A stretch of 64,000 bases of DNA from Flabesymbios commensalis (Eukaryota; Annelida; Polychaeta; Terebellida; Flabelligeridae). The stretch lies in assembly GCA_964017125.1 (NCBI GenBank), contig OZ024912.1:77112154-77176153 (forward strand), read 5' to 3'. A model generated the notes under the pieces. It did no database searches, was not told where the DNA came from, and was given only the letters and a program-made list of their open reading frames with translations. Shown in pieces: positions 1 through 9,576 of this stretch; position 1 is the first letter of the stretch, and each line of letters opens with the position of its first letter. The position numbers and the translations under genes are program-made.

Positions 1-80
1 AACTTTTTCAAAGTTTTCATTTCCGCAATTTCATGTCTAATAAAAATAAAATTTGTCAATTTTTTTTCTGTTAAACGTGT
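1..80 (+). repeat. Satellite monomer, partial (end of preceding copy)
   Basis: Last 80 bp of a monomer whose start lies outside the window. It matches the segment just before the head in every later copy. It shows that the array continues to the left. Confidence 0.95.
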
Positions 81-1323
81 GTGAACGCCGAAGGTGTAAC
101 TGCAAATAATTTTCATTGGTTTAGCATGTTTACACTTTTTAACCCTCCTTATTTCAAACTAATGGGCTATAGTTTTGCTTTGAATGATCAAAATAACGTC
201 AAAATTACTGGAATTCCACCCCCTGGTGGGCCAATGGACAAACAGCTAACTTTCAGCAGTTAAACAATGGACCGCATTGTGCCAATGTTTCGCCAACGTT
301 GGCGCAGCATTAAAAATGTCGGCTCACCATTGGAAAAATACAACTTAGCCAACACTACTTTATGTGTCACTGTGAACCATTAGTTACGACTGCAGTAAGG
401 TGAGCATCTCAAAAGAGATACTCTGACCAGTTTGTTACAGTACTAGCCCAACCTTACTAGACAGGCCATTTTTGTGGGTGACCTGCAAGCTTGTAGACCT
501 TGGTTCGAGTCTGAAGTAGGCTAATGAAAATTCTCCTGCTTCAAGTCAATTTTGATCATACTTCCTTCTACAGCGCATTTAATGAAATGTACCAGCAGCC
601 CTAATTGCCTTCTGCCATATCTTTTTATCTAAACTTCCTGCCATCCAACCTGCTGTTTACATTTTTATCTTACTGGTTATTTTACATGTCGCTTGTACTA
701 ACTCTTTACAGTAAATTTTGTATGTTTTACTATGTGAGACTTGAAATAAAATGTATCTTATCTTTTTATTAGGAACAACTGGGACAACGAGGATGCAGAC
801 AACGCCAGGAGTCGCCAGCAGTCGCCAGGAGTCGCAAGCAGCGCTAGGAGCCGCTTGCAGTCGCCAGGAGTCGCCAGCAGTTGCCAGGATGAAGAGGTTT
901 TGTCTTGAATTTTTTTTTCTTATATACTAAAAGTTTTTTAGTTTTTTTCATTTGCTTCCTTTGTCTTCATTATTTTTATAGACAGATATTTTTTCCCAAA
1001 CGTAAGCACATTCAGTTTCAGTTGAGTTTGGATATGTATATATATGTACTTGTGTACACCAAATTTCGGGGTGAGGTCAACAAAAGTAGGGCAACACAAC
1101 ATATTGCTCCTCACATGCATGTACATATACCGCATGCATTGCATCATGCATGTGTGTAGGAATATGTGATATCTGTATGACCAATACATTACTTCCGTTA
1201 TTGAACACTTACGTTCCTGTGCGGTTGCGAAAGATGTTGTTGCGAATCAAACTTTTTCAAAGTTTCCATTTCCGCAAAATCATGTCTAATAAAATTCGTC
1301 AATTTCTTTTCTGTTAAACGCGT
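81..1323 (+). repeat. Satellite monomer U1 (1243 bp)
   Basis: Full copy, counted from the conserved head GTGAACGCCGAAGG. The spacer after the minisatellite is the type B tail (ttgcttcctttg, then cccaaacgtaagc), which returns only at about 32.0, 38.2, 39.5, 45.7, 54.4 and 55.7 kb. The Sm-like element reads ATTTTTG at 468-474, and the B-box-like motif lies at 502-512. Confidence 0.95.
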
Positions 1324-2559
1324 GTGAGCGCCGAAGGTGTAACTGCAAATAATTTTCATTGGTTTAGCATATTTACACTTTTTAACCCTCCTTATTTCAA
1401 ACTAATGGGCTATAGTTTTGCTTTGAATGATCAAAATAACGTCAAAATGAATGGAATTCCACCCCCTGGTGTGCCAATGGACACACATCTAACTTTCAGC
1501 AGTTAAACAATGGACCGCATTGTGCCAACGTTTCGCCAACGTTGGCGCAGCATTAAAAATGTCGGCTGACCATTGGAAAAACACAACTTAGCCAACACTA
1601 CATTATGTGTCACTGTTAACCACTAGTTACGACTGCAGTAAGGTGAGCGTCTCAAAAGAGATACTCTGACCAGTTTGTTACAGTACTAGCCCAAACTTAC
1701 TAGACAGGTCATTTCTGCGAAGCTTGTAGACCTTGGTTTGTGTCTGAAGTAGGCTAAAAAAAATTCTTCCGCTTCAAGTCAATTCTGATCATACTTCCTT
1801 CTACGGTGCATCTAATGAAATGTACCAGCAGTCCTAATTGCCTTCTGCAATATCTTTTTATTCTAAACTTCCTGCCATCCAACCTGCTTGTTTACATTGT
1901 TATCTTACTCGTTATTTTATGTGTCGCTTGTACTAATTCTTTACAGTCAATTTTGTATGTTTTACTATGTGAGACTTGAAATAAAATGTATCTTATCTTT
2001 TTATCAGGAACAACTGGGACAACGAGGATGCAGACAACGCCAGGAGTCGCCAGCAGTCGCCAGGAGTTGCAAGCAGCGCCAGGAGCCGCTTGCAGTCACC
2101 AGGAGTCGCCAGCAGTCGTCAGGATGAAGAGGTTTTCTCTTGAATTTTTTTTTCTTATATACTAAAAGTTTTTTTAGTTTTTTTCACTTGATTCCTTTGT
2201 CTTCATTATTTTAATAGACAGATATTTTTTTTCAAATGTAAGCACATTCAGTTTCAGTTAAGTTTGGATATGTATATATATGTACTTTTGTACACCAAAT
2301 TTCGGGGTGAGGTCAACAAAAGTGGGGCAACACAACATATTGCTCCTCACATGCATGCACATATACCGCATGCATTGCATCATGCATGTGTGTAGGAATA
2401 TGTGATATCTGTATGACCAATACATTACTTCCGTTATTGAACACTTACGTTCCTGTGCGGTTGCGAAAGATGTTGTTGCAAATCAAACTTTTTCAAAGTT
2501 TTCATTTCCGCAATTTCATGTCTATTAAAATTCGTCAATTTTTTTTTTGTTAAACGCGT
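1324..2559 (+). repeat. Satellite monomer U2 (1236 bp)
   Basis: Full copy with the GTGAGCGCCG head. It carries the 10-bp deletion of ggtgacctgc (near 1718) that marks a dispersed subfamily. The B-box-like motif is mutated to ggtttgtgtct. The tail is type C (cacttgattcctttgtc). Confidence 0.94.
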
Positions 2560-3247
2560 GTGAACGCCGAAGGTGTAACTGCAAATAATTTTCATTGGTT
2601 TAGCATATTTACACTTTTTAACCCTCCTTATTTCAAACTAATGGGCTATAGTTTTGCTTTGAATGATCAAAATAACGTCAAAATGACTGGAATTCCACCC
2701 CCTGGTGTGCCAATGGACACACAGCTAACTTTCAGCAGTTAAACAATGGACCGCATTGTGCCAACGTTTCGCCAATGTTGGCGCATCATTAAAAATGTCG
2801 GCTCACCATTGGAAAAACACAACTTAGCCAACACTACATTATGTGTCACTGTGAACCATTAGTTACGACTGCAGTAAGGTGAGCGTCTCAAAAGAGATAC
2901 TCGGACCAGTTTGTTACAGTACTAGCCCGACCTTACTAGACAGGCCATTTCTGCGGGTGACCTGCAAGCTTGTAGACCTTGGTTCGAGTCTGAAGTAGGC
3001 TAAAAAAATGATCCTGCTTCAAGTCAATTCTGATCATACTTCCTTCTACGGCGCATCTAATGAAATGTACCAGCAGCCCTAATTGCCTTCTGCCATATCT
3101 TTTTATTCTAAACTTCCTGCCATCCAACCTGCTTGTTTACATTGTTATCTTACTCGTTATTTTACATGTCGCTTGTACTAACTCTTTACAGTAAATTTTG
3201 TATGTTTCACTATGTGAGACTTGAAATTTCTTTTCTGTTAAATGCGT
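2560..3247 (+). repeat. Truncated satellite monomer U3 (688 bp)
   Basis: Normal from the head to 'gagacttgaaat' near 3226, then joined directly to the 'ttcttttctgttaaa' that precedes the next head. About 560 bp are missing: the pyrimidine tract, minisatellite, T-rich tract and CATGCATG hairpin. Confidence 0.94.
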
Positions 3248-4481
3248 GTGAGCGCCGAAGGTGTAACTGCAAATAATTTTCATTGGTTTAGCATATTTAC
3301 ACTTTTTAACCCTCCTTATTTCAAAGTAATGGGCTATAGTTTTGCTTTAAATGATCAAAATAACGTCAAAATGACTGGAATTCCACCCCCTGGTGTGCCA
3401 ATGGACACACAGCTAACTTTCAGCAGTTAAACAATGGACCCCATTGTGCCAACGTTTCGCCAACGTTGGCACAGCATTAAAAATGTCGGCTCACATTGGA
3501 AAAATACAACATAGCTAACACTACATTATGTGTCACTGTTAACCACTAGTTACGACTGCAGTAAGGTGAGCTTCTCAAAAGAGATACTCTGACCAGTTTG
3601 TTACAGTACTAGCCCAAACTTACTAGACAGGCCATTTCTGCGAAGCTTGTAGACCTTGGTTCGAGTCTGAAGTAGGCTAAAAAAAATTATCCTGCTTCAA
3701 GTCAATTCTGATCATACTTTCTTCTACGGCGCATCTAATGAAATGTACCAGCAGTCCTAATTGCCTTCTGCCATATCTATTTATTCTAAACTTCCTGCCA
3801 TCCAACCTGCTTGTTTACATTGTTATCTTACTCGTTATTTTATATGTCGCTTGTACTAATTCTTTACAGTCAATTTTGTATGTTTTACTATGTGAGACTT
3901 GAAATAAAATTTATCCTATCTTTTTATTAGGAACAACTGGGACAACGAGGATGCAGACAACACCAGGAGTCGCCAGCAGTTACCAGGTGTCGCAAGCAGC
4001 GCCAGGAGCCGCTTGCAGTCGCCAGGAGTCGCCAGCAGTCGTCAGGATAAAGAGGTTTTGTCTTGAATTTTTTTTTCTTATATACTAAAAGTTTTTTTAG
4101 TTTTTTTCACTTGATTCCTTTGTCTTCATTATTTTAATAGACAGATATTTTTTTTCAAATGTAAGCACATTCAGTTTCAGTTAAGTTTGGATATGTATAT
4201 ATATGTACTTGTGTACACCAAATTTCGGGGTGAGGTCAACAAAAGTAGGGCAACACAACATATTGCTCCTCACATGCATGCACATATACCGCATGCATTG
4301 CATCATGCATGTGTGTAGGAATATGTGATATCTGTATGACCAATACATTACTTCCGTTATTGAACACTTACGTTCCTGTGCGGTTGCGAAAGATGTTGTT
4401 GCGAATCAAACTTTTTCAAAGTTTTCATTTCCGCAATTTCATGTCTAATAAAATTCGTCAATTTTTTTTTGTTAAACGCGT
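3248..4481 (+). repeat. Satellite monomer U4 (1234 bp)
   Basis: Full copy with the GTGAGCGCCG head, the ggaccccattg marker and the 10-bp ggtgacctgc deletion. The tail is type C. The markers match copies near 36-38, 45 and 54 kb. Confidence 0.94.
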
Positions 4482-5543
4482 GTGAACGCCGAAGGTGTAA
4501 CTGCAAATAATTTTCATTGGTTTAGCATATTTACACTTTTTAACCCTCCTTATTTCAAACTAATGGGCTATAGTTTTGCTTTGAATGATCAAAATAACGT
4601 CAAAATGACTGGAATTCCACCCCCTGGTGGGCCAATGGACAAACAGCTAACTTTCAGCAGTTAAACAATGGACCGCATTGTGCCAACGTTTCGCCAACGT
4701 TGGCCAGCATTAAAAATGTTGGCTCACCATTGGAAAAATACAACATAGCCAACACTACATTATGTGTCACTGTTAACCACTAGTTACGACTGCAGTAAGG
4801 TGAGCGTCTCAAAAGAGATACTCTGACCAGTTTGTTACAGTACTAGCCCAAACTTACTAGACAGGCCATTTCTGCGGGTGACCTGCAAGCTTGTAGACCT
4901 TGGTTCGAGTCTGAAGTAGGCTAAAAAAAATTCTCCTGCTTCAAGTCAATTCTGATCATACTTCCTTCTACGGTGCATCTAATGAAATGTACCAGCAGCC
5001 CTAATTGCCTTCTGCCATATCTTTTTATTCTAAACTTCCTGCCATTCAACCTGCTTGTTTACATTGTTATCTTACTCGTTATTTTACATGTCGCTAGTAC
5101 TAACTCTTTACAGTAAATTTTGTATGTTTTACTATGTGAGACTTGAAATAAAATTTATCTTATCTTTTTATTAGGAACAACTGGGACAACGAGGATGCAG
5201 ACAACGCCAGGAGTTGCCTGGAGTCGCCAGCAGCACCAGGAGCCGCTTGCAGTCGCCAGGAGTCGCCAGCAGTCGTACAGATGAAAAGGTTTTGTCTTGA
5301 ATTTTTTTTCTTATATACTAATAGTTGCTCTACTGTTTTTTTCACTTGATTCCTTTGACTTCATTATAAACAGATATTTTTTTTTTAAACATAAGCACAT
5401 TCAGTTTCAGGTAAGTTTGGATATGTATTATATGTATTTGCGTACATCAAATTTAGGGGTGAGGTCAACAAAAGAAGGGTAACACAACATATTGCTCCTC
5501 ACGGGCATGCACATATACCGCATGAATTGCATCACCCATGTGT
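4482..5543 (+). repeat. Satellite monomer U5, ends at a junction (1062 bp)
   Basis: The first 800 bp match the array. The last 250 bp are clearly more diverged, and homology stops inside the CATGCATG hairpin at about 5543. At 5408-5416 it reads CAGGTAAGT where other copies read CAGTTGAGT. Confidence 0.92.
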
Positions 5544-6019
5544 GGAGGCCATTTTGAATTTGAGTATTTTTGTAATATTTACGCAACTCCAAATCAAAGC
5601 TAAATAGCTGCACCATGCATATAGAACGAAATGTAAGCACTCGCACAAAGATAACCTATGATAAATTTTGCAGAAATAAAATCCAAAATGGCCGACTGAG
5701 GGTCATTTTGAATTGTTTTTTCTCATTATCTCGGAAATGTTGCATAATAGCTAAAGCTGTAATATAAAATACACCTGGAAAAAAATTGCTGATCTATATT
5801 AAATTTGAAATGGCCTGCTGGTGATAACGGAGGGCTGCTTTTATGTTCGTTTCTGAACAACTCTTTCTAGTTTATTGAGTTTTCAATCTTCACTGAATTA
5901 CCAAAATTATTTGGGATATGGGAATCAAACTGTCACCAAAACAATTCCCCAGTGGTATGTGATGGCGATGTGAAGTATGAGGAAGCAGAAATTGATAGAT
6001 TACATCGCGCCATACTTTT
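5544..6019. other. Non-satellite segment interrupting the array
   Basis: No match to the monomer. It contains the inverted pair GGCCATTTTG (5547-5556) and CAAAATGGCC (5684-5693), and a second 'tcattttgaatt' near 5703. Read from 5871, the + strand stays open for about 52 codons (…VVCDGDVKYEEAEIDRLHRA…) directly after an acceptor-like tctttctag. This could be an inserted element, an exon fragment or old flank. I do not recognise it. Confidence 0.6.
5547..5693. repeat. Inverted repeat, 10-bp arms, in the non-satellite segment
   Basis: GGCCATTTTG at 5547-5556 is the exact reverse complement of CAAAATGGCC at 5684-5693. The left arm starts within a few bases of the satellite junction, which would fit one end of a small inserted element. 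No target-site duplication is evident. Confidence 0.5.
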
Positions 6020-6120
6020 TTGGACTTGAAATAAAAATAATCTGATATTTTTTTTGTAGGATGAAGAGAATGAAAGGAAAAAGAGGATGAAGAGGATTAA
6101 CATCTGCAGCGTTCGGCGCC
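6020..6120 (+). repeat. Diverged satellite fragment leading into the minisatellite
   Basis: 'ggacttgaaataaaa', then a T-rich tract ending in TTGTAG at 6059, mirrors the monomer's 'gagacttgaaataaaa…TTATTAG'. The next bases read DEENERKKRMKR in the frame that begins gat gaa gag. The boundary with the unique segment is approximate. Confidence 0.6.
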
Positions 6121-7329
6121 AGAAGGTGGCAGAAGTCTGCAGAATGCGGCATGAGTCTGCAAGAGTCTGCAGGAGTTGGCAAGAGACGGCAAGAGACGGC
6201 AAGAGACGGCAAGAGTTGGCAAGAGGCGGCAAGAGGCGGTAAGAGGCGGCAAGAGGCGGCAAGAGTGGCAAGAGTGGCAAGAGTGGGCAAGAGTGGGCAA
6301 GAGTGGGCAAGAGTGGGCAAGAGTTGGCAAGAGTGGGCAAGAGGCGGCAAGAGGCGGCAAGAGGCGGCAAGAGTCGGCAAGTGGCGGCAAGAGTCGGCAA
6401 GAGTCGGCAAGTGGCGGCAAGTGGCGGCAAGTAGCGGCAAGAGTCGGCAAGAGTCGGCAAGAGTGGGCAAGTGGCTGCAAGTGGCTGCAAGTGGCGGCAA
6501 GAGTCGGCAAGAGTCGGCAAGAATGGGCAAGAGTGGGCAAGTGGCGGCAAAGAGTCGGCAAGAGTCGGCAAGAGTCGGCAAGAGTCGGCAAGTGGCGGCA
6601 AGAGACGGCAAGAGACGGCAAGAGACGGCAAGAGTTGGCAAGAGGCGGCAAGAGGCGGCAAGAGGCGGCAAGAGGCGGCAAGAGTGGGCTAGAGTGGGCA
6701 AGAGGCGGCAAGAGGCGGCAAGAGGCGGCAAGAGGCGGCAAGAGTCGGCAAGAGTCGGCAAGAGTCGGCAAGTGGCGGCAAGTGGCGGCAAGTGGCGGCA
6801 AGTAGTGGCAAGAGTCGGCAAGAGTCGGCAAGAGTCGGCAAGTGGCTGCAAGTGGCGGCAAAAGTCGACAAGAGTCGACAAGAGTCGGCAAGAGTCGGCA
6901 AGAGTGGGCAAGTGGCGGCAAGAGTCGGCAAGAGTCGGCAAGTGGGGGCAAGTAGCGGTAAGAGTCGGCAAGAGTCTGCAAGAGTCGGCAAGAGTCTTCA
7001 AGAGGCGGCAAGTGGCTGCAAGTGGCGGCAAGAGTCTGCAAGAGTGGGCAAGAGTGGGCAAGTGGCGGCAAGAGTCGGCAAGTGGCGGGAAGTAGCAGTA
7101 AGAGTCTGCAAGAGGCGGCAAGAGTGGGCAAGTGGCTGCAAGTGGCGGCAAGAGTCGGCAAGAGTCGGCAAGTGGCGGCAAGTTGCGGCAAGAGTTGGCA
7201 AGAGTCGGCATGAGTCGGCAAGAGGCGGCAAGAGTCGGCAAGAGTCGGCAAGAGTGGGCAAGTGGCGGCAAGTGGCGGCAAGAGTGGACAAGAGGCGGCA
7301 AGTGGCGGCAAGTGGCGGCAAAAGGCGGC
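6121..7329 (+). repeat. 1.2-kb minisatellite, 10-bp unit GGCAAGAGTC type
   Basis: About 121 tandem units. GGCAAG is nearly invariant and is followed by AGTC, AGGC, TGGC, AGTG, AGAC, AGTT or TAGC. Units are exactly 10 bp apart from 6121 to 6260; two 9-bp units follow near 6261-6278, and one 11-bp unit lies near 6550. No unit type contains a stop in any frame, so long open frames on both strands (up to 433 codons on the minus strand, 314 on the plus) are by-products and are not called as genes. In register it differs from the in-monomer minisatellite at 2 of 10 positions. Confidence 0.96.
6285..6317 (+). other. G-quadruplex-type motif in the minisatellite
   Basis: GGG runs at 6285, 6295, 6305 and 6315 are separated by seven bases each (caagagt), meeting the G3N1-7 rule. 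A fifth run follows at 6335. Folding is an inference. Confidence 0.6.
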
Positions 7330-7540
7330 CAGGGTATCTTTTTATTAGGAACAAATGGGACGATGAGGATGCAGACAACGCCAGGAGTCGCCAGCAGTCA
7401 CCAGAAGCCGCCAGCAGTCGCCATGTCGCTTGTACCAGTTCTTTACAGCTAATGTTGTATTTTTTTACTTTGTGTGACTTGAAATAAAATTTATCTTATC
7501 TTCTTATTAATATCAACAGGGACGACGAGGATGCAGACAA
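7330..7540 (+). repeat. Rearranged diverged satellite fragment
   Basis: Contains the pyrimidine tract and TTAG acceptor-like end, the NKWDDEDADNARSR-reading block and about four minisatellite units. It then jumps back to 'catgtcgcttgtacc…ctttacag', which normally lies upstream of that acceptor. Order and divergence show an old rearranged copy. Confidence 0.8.
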
Positions 7541-7752
7541 CGCCATGGAGTCGCCAGCAGTTGCCAGCTGTTGCCAGCAGTCGCCAGCTGTTGCCAGCAG
7601 TCGCCAGCAGTCACCAGCAGGGGCCACCAGCAGTTGCCAGCAGTCACCAGGAGCCGCCAGCAGTCACCAGGAGCCGCCAGCAGTCGCCATCAGTCACCAG
7701 GAACCGCCAGGAGTCGTCACCAGTCGTCAGGAGCCGCCAGCAGCCCCCAGCA
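7541..7752 (+). repeat. 10-bp minisatellite block, GTCGCCAGCA type (about 21 units)
   Basis: Tandem GTCGCCAGCA, GTCACCAGGA, GCCGCCAGCA and similar units, expanded relative to the roughly nine units of a normal monomer. It is followed by 'caggttctgccttggaattt', the counterpart of the monomer's 'gaggttttgtcttgaattt'. Confidence 0.93.
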
Positions 7753-8301
7753 GGTTCTGCCTTGGAATTTTTTTTCTTATATAGGTCTACTAAAAGTTTT
7801 TTACTTCATCTGTAATCTATATTTATGTTAAATTTCCTGCCAGCCAACCTGCTTGCTAGGTTTGGATATTAAAACAGTGAGCAAGGTGATCATCTCAAGA
7901 GATACTTTAACCACTTTTTTACAGTATTAGCCCAACCTTACTCTAAACAGGCCATATCTGTTGGTAACCAGCAAGGTTGTAGACCTTGGTTCGGGTCTGA
8001 TGTGAGCTAATATTTTTTTTTCTTCCCCTGCTGCAAATCAATTCTTATAATACTTCCTTCTACGGTGCATCTATGAAGTGCACCAGTAGCCCTAATTATC
8101 TTCTGCCACATCTCTAACTTTTCATGTTAAATTTCCTGCCATCCGACCTGCTTGTTTACATTGTTATCTTACTTGTTATTTCATATGTCGCTTGTACTAG
8201 CTCTAAATAGCTAATGTTGTATTTTTTACTATGTGCGACTTGAAATACAATTTATCTTATCATTTTATTAGGAACAAATGGGACGACGAGGATGCAGACA
8301 A
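7753..8301 (+). repeat. Diverged short-form satellite monomer
   Basis: Runs from the T-rich tract through 'gtttggatat', then directly into the donor-like 'gcaaggtgatc', hairpin, B-box-like GGTTCGGGTCT and pyrimidine tract, as in normal monomers but with roughly 20% differences by eye. The roughly 650 bp that normally lie between 'gtttggatat' and 'cagtaaggtgagc' are absent. A 'ttcctgccagccaacctgcttg' piece at about 7830-7850 is out of order. Confidence 0.85.
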
Positions 8302-8708
8302 CGCCAGGAGTCGCCTGAAGTCGCCAGCAGTCACCCGGAGCCGCCAGCAGTCGCCAGGATCCGCTTGCAGTCGCCAGGAGTAGCCAGCAGTCGCCAAGAG
8401 TCTCCAGCAGTCGCCAGTAATCGCCAGCAGTCGCCAGGATCCGCTTGCAATCGCCAGGAGTAGCCAGCAGTCGCCAGGAGTAGCCAGCAGTCGCCAGGAG
8501 GAGCCAGCAGTCGCCAGGAGTCGCCAGCAGTCGCCAGTAGTCGCCAACAGTCGCCAGTAATCGCCAGCAGTCGCCAGGATCCGCTTGCAATCGCCAGGAA
8601 TAGCCAGCAGTCGCCAGCAGTCGCCAGTAGTCGCCAGCAGTCGCCAGCAGTCGCCAACAGTCACCAGGAGCCGCTTGCAGTCGCCAGCAGTCGCCATCAG
8701 TCGTCAAG
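8302..8708 (+). repeat. 10-bp minisatellite block, GTCGCCAGSA type (about 40 units)
   Basis: Mixed GTCGCCAGCA, GTCGCCAGGA, GTAGCCAGCA, GTCGCCAGTA and ATCGCCAGCA units. A longer phrase with 'gtcgccaggatccgcttgca' recurs three times (near 8352, 8430 and 8573), so it also grew by multi-unit duplication. Confidence 0.95.
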
Positions 8709-8916
8709 ATGAAAAGGTTCTGTCTTGGAATTTGTTTTTCTTATATACCCAATTTTTTTTACTGTTTTTACTTAATTCTATTTACTTCATAAATTCGCAC
8801 TTATCTTATCTTAATTATCTTCTTACTCGTTATTTTACATTTCGCTTGTACTTGCTCTTTACAGCTAATGTTGTATTTTTTATTAGGAACAACTGAGACG
8901 ACGAGGATGCAGACAA
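8709..8916 (+). repeat. Diverged, internally deleted satellite fragment
   Basis: The T-rich tract is followed by the 3' end of the donor-to-acceptor module ('cttactcgttattttacatttcgcttgtac…ctttacag'), and then TTAG and the exon-like start. Most of the module is missing. Confidence 0.8.
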
Positions 8917-9014
8917 CGCCAGGAGTCGCCTGGAGTCGCCAGAAGCCGCTTGCAGTCACCAAGACTCGCCAGCAGTCGCCAGGAGCCAGCAGTCGCCAGA
9001 AGCCGGTTGCAGTC
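8917..9014 (+). repeat. 10-bp minisatellite block, about 10 units
   Basis: GTCGCCTGGA, GTCGCCAGAA and related units. It ends in 'gcagtc' joined to 'attttattaggaac', where array-like sequence resumes. Confidence 0.85.
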
Positions 9015-9576
9015 ATTTTATTAGGAACAACTGGGACAACGAGGATGCACACAACGCCAGGAGTCGCCAGCAGTCGCCAGGAGTTGCCAGCAGCGCCAGG
9101 AGCCGCTTGCAGTCGTCAGGAGTCACCAGCAGACGTCAGGATGAAGAGGTTTTGTCTTGAATTTTTTTTTTATTTAGTAAAAGTTTTTTTTAGTTTTTTT
9201 CACTTGATTCCTTTGTCTTTATTATTTTGAATAGACAGATATTTTTTTTCAAATGTAAGCACATTCAGTTTCAGTTGAGTTTAGATATGTATATATATGT
9301 ACTTGTGTACACCAAATTTCGGGGTGAGGTCAACAAAAGTAGGGCAACACAACATATTGCTCCTCACATGCATGCACATATACCGCATGCATTGCATCAT
9401 GCATGTGTGTAGGAATATGTGATATCTGTATGACCAATACATTACTTCCGTTATTGAACACTTACGTTCCTGTGCGGTTGTGAAAGATGTTGTTGCGAAT
9501 CAAACTTTTTTCAAGTTTTCATTTCCGCAATTTCATGTCTAATAAAATTCGTCAATTTTTTTTCTGTTAAACGCGT
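9015..9576 (+). repeat. Partial satellite monomer at the return to the main array (562 bp)
   Basis: Starts at the acceptor-like TTATTAG, then gives the minisatellite, type C tail, CATGCATG hairpin and pre-head segment at normal similarity. The donor-to-acceptor half is replaced by the island. Confidence 0.92.

Noticed and set aside
81-263. Recurrent 60-codon frame at each monomer head (NAEGVTANNFHWFS…)
   Set aside because: It begins at GTG, not ATG. Copies have amino-acid changes as readily as silent ones, and several copies have length changes inside it. No family is recognised.
6121-7329. Telomeric repeat
   Set aside because: The unit GGCAAGAGTC does not resemble known telomere repeats, and no TTAGGG-type run is present.
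5933-7487. Long overlapping open frames of up to 433 codons on both strands over the minisatellite
   Set aside because: The 10-bp unit has no stop in any frame on either strand, so open frames follow automatically. Composition is a trivial 10-residue repeat and 9- or 11-bp units shift the frame.
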